A stretch of DNA of 42,531 bases from Chthoniobacter sp. (GTDB lineage Bacteria > Verrucomicrobiota > Verrucomicrobiia > Chthoniobacterales > Chthoniobacteraceae): the NCBI GenBank assembly GCA_028293645.1, contig JAQGOK010000099.1, positions 1 to 42,531 of the forward strand. The letters run 5' to 3'. Positions 41,097-42,531 of the stretch are shown in pieces (positions within the stretch are counted from its first letter, which is position 1; each line of letters opens with the position of its first letter). The position numbers and the translations under genes are program-made. The notes below the pieces were generated by a model, which saw only the letters and a list, made by a program, of their open reading frames with translations, had not been told where the DNA came from and did not search any database.

Positions 41097-42531
41097 TCAT
41101 CCGCGCTCGGCGAGAAACGCGGAGACTTGTTCCGCGAGCTTCCGGCCGATGCCTTCGGTCGCGGCGAGTTGATCGACCGTCGCGCGTTTCAACCGGGCGA
41201 CGCTGCCGAACCGCTGGAGCAACACCTGTTTGCGGTGTTGCGATACGCCGGGGCAATCATCGAGCAAGCTCTCACCGATGCGGCGCTTCATGAGCAACTG
41301 ATGATAGCCGTTGGCGAAGCGGTGCGCTTCGTCGCGGATGCGCTGCAGCAGCTTCAAGGCGCCGCTGTCATGCGGCAGACGCAGCGGCAGCGGCCGGGCG
41401 GGCCGATAGATCTCCTCGAATTCTTTCGCGAGCCCGATGATCGGCAGCTCGTGTAAACCCAGGCGCTGCAACTCGCGGCAGGCGCTGCTGAGTTGCCCTT
41501 TGCCGCCATCAACGATCACCAGGTCCGGCAGCCGCACCGGGGCCGCCGTCGAGGCACTGAACGGCACCAGGCGTGCCATCGCGTCGGCCGGGTTTTCCTG
41601 CGAAAACTCGGCATCCTCCGGGTTCGCTGCGCGGCCTTCGAGCAGCACGCGCGCATAGCGGCGGCGCACCACTTCCGCCATGCTCGCGAAATCATCCTGC
41701 CCGGCCACCGTCCGGATCCGATAGCGGCGGTATTGCTGATTCGCGGGGCGCCCGTCGATGAAGCAGACCATGCTCGCGACCACATGCGTGGTGCTGATGT
41801 TCGAGATATCGAAGCACTCCATGCGGCGCGGAGGACCGCCGAGCTGGAGCGCATCCCCGAGCGCGGCGAGGTCGGTCGTGGGATCGATCGTCCGCGTCGT
41901 GCCGAGACGATGCCGCTGATCCCGGGTGTACCGCGCCATCGGCTTCGTGGTTTTGCGCAGATCGTCGAGCATGTTTCGCAACTCGGCGGCGCGTTCGAAA
42001 TCGAGCTTGTCCGCCGCTTTGCGCATCTCGAGCTCGAGCTCCGCGAGGCCTTCCTTCGAACTGCCCTCCAGGAACTCGCACGCGCGTTCGACCCGCTCGC
42101 GATACTGTTCCGGAGTGGCGTCGGCCAGCTTCATCGGCACCTGGTAGGTCGAACTCTTGAGCTCTCGCTCGGTTGGATTTCCGCGCCCAAAGGTCAGCAC
42201 GCCAAATTTTTTCCGCATGAAAGCCAGCGTCTGCCGGAGCGCGCCAGCGTGCGCAAAGGGCCCAAAGTAACGGGCGGCTTCATCGTTCTTCATCCGCGTC
42301 AACCGGAAGCGTGGCCACTCGTCCCGCAGCTCGCATTTCACCAACAGGAAGCGCTTGTCGTCGCGGAAACTGACGTTGTAACGCGGCCGAAACTCTTTGA
42401 TCAGCTTGCCTTCCAGAAGCAGCGCTTCCGGTTCGCTCGCCACGATGTGCCATTCGAAATCCCAGATGCTATCGAGCAACGCCCGCGTCTTCAGATCCGC
42501 CCGCATCACGCGTGACGGTGTGAAGTATTGG
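41097..42531 (-). CDS. uvrC: Excinuclease ABC subunit C, partial (N-terminus outside window)
   Basis: The frame is open to the window end (about 477 codons here), so the first part of the GIY-YIG nuclease domain is missing. The rest of that domain is visible as Q-Y-F-T-P-S-R...L-E-G-K-L-I-K-E-F-R-P-R-Y-N. Then come the UvrB-binding UVR motif (E-L-E-M-R-K-A-A-D-K-L-D-F-E-R-A-A-E-L-R), the RNase H-like endonuclease domain with M-E-C-F-D-I-S-N-I and L-V-I-V-D-G-G-K-G-Q-L, and C-terminal helix-hairpin-helix motifs (D-C-P-G-V; T-E-G-I-G-R-K-L-A). UvrC makes both incisions in nucleotide excision repair with UvrA and UvrB. Confidence 0.95.
   Translation of the reverse strand, partial: QYFTPSRVMRADLKTRALLDSIWDFEWHIVASEPEALLLEGKLIKEFRPRYNVSFRDDKRFLLVKCELRDEWPRFRLTRMKNDEAARYFGPFAHAGALRQTLAFMRKKFGVLTFGRGNPTERELKSSTYQVPMKLADATPEQYRERVERACEFLEGSSKEGLAELELEMRKAADKLDFERAAELRNMLDDLRKTTKPMARYTRDQRHRLGTTRTIDPTTDLAALGDALQLGGPPRRMECFDISNISTTHVVASMVCFIDGRPANQQYRRYRIRTVAGQDDFASMAEVVRRRYARVLLEGRAANPEDAEFSQENPADAMARLVPFSASTAAPVRLPDLVIVDGGKGQLSSACRELQRLGLHELPIIGLAKEFEEIYRPARPLPLRLPHDSGALKLLQRIRDEAHRFANGYHQLLMKRRIGESLLDDCPGVSQHRKQVLLQRFGSVARLKRATVDQLAATEGIGRKLAEQVSAFLAERG

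Overview
The window is a GC-rich, densely coded chromosomal segment of about 42.5 kb. It most likely comes from a Verrucomicrobiota bacterium, perhaps of the Chthoniobacterales or 'Spartobacteria' type. This rests on two very large secreted proteins that join a PVC-type dehydrogenase propeller, HEAT-like repeats and a CxxCH cytochrome domain, with a ceramidase-like gene, a GH140-type glycosidase and a LutABC operon nearby. The taxonomic call is an inference from gene content; there is no rRNA gene here.

Layout. (1) 1-2951, minus strand: a polyprenyl synthase fused to an N-terminal DUF116 domain, then an antitoxin-like gene, a frameshifted Doc-type toxin and the 5' part of an alpha/alpha-toroid prenyltransferase/terpene-cyclase-like gene. 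The last three are linked by 4-base GTGA overlaps. (2) 3113-3568: a small secreted protein with a strong terminator. (3) 3717-9173: a lactate-utilisation operon lutA-uma2-lutB-lutC, preceded by an OxyR-like regulator that diverges from a manganese catalase. The regulator keeps both redox cysteines, and an OxyR-like operator lies at its start. (4) 9253-13341: a small lipoprotein, adenosine deaminase, two membrane metalloproteases (YugP-like; site-2 protease with CBS domains) and a short ribosome hibernation factor. (5) 13383-22340, plus strand: a coiled-coil membrane protein, then an iron-type ABC importer whose ATPase is fused to a membrane-anchored NHL propeller, translationally coupled to a 997-residue VWA protein. 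(6) 22349-32746: gamma-glutamyltransferase, a ceramidase/PVC-cytochrome pair, a second PVC-cytochrome and a Tat-exported amidohydrolase. (7) 32960-39020: PspA-like protein, GH140-like glycosidase, TM2 protein, an Arg/Asp/Tyr-repeat secreted protein and a membrane-anchored Ser/Thr kinase. (8) 39021-42531: tRNA-Ser(UGA) in a gene-poor stretch, a small coiled-coil protein, a stand-alone CoaB-like ligase and the C-terminal four-fifths or so of UvrC.

Functionally the window mixes housekeeping genes (uvrC, tRNA-Ser, coaB, hpf, ada) with genes for organic-acid and polymer use (lut, GH140, PVC dehydrogenases, ceramidase, amidohydrolase), peroxide defence and envelope stress. The least explained units are the DUF116-polyprenyl synthase locus and the ABC-NHL-VWA cluster. 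Several intergenic palindromes look like dispersed repeat elements.
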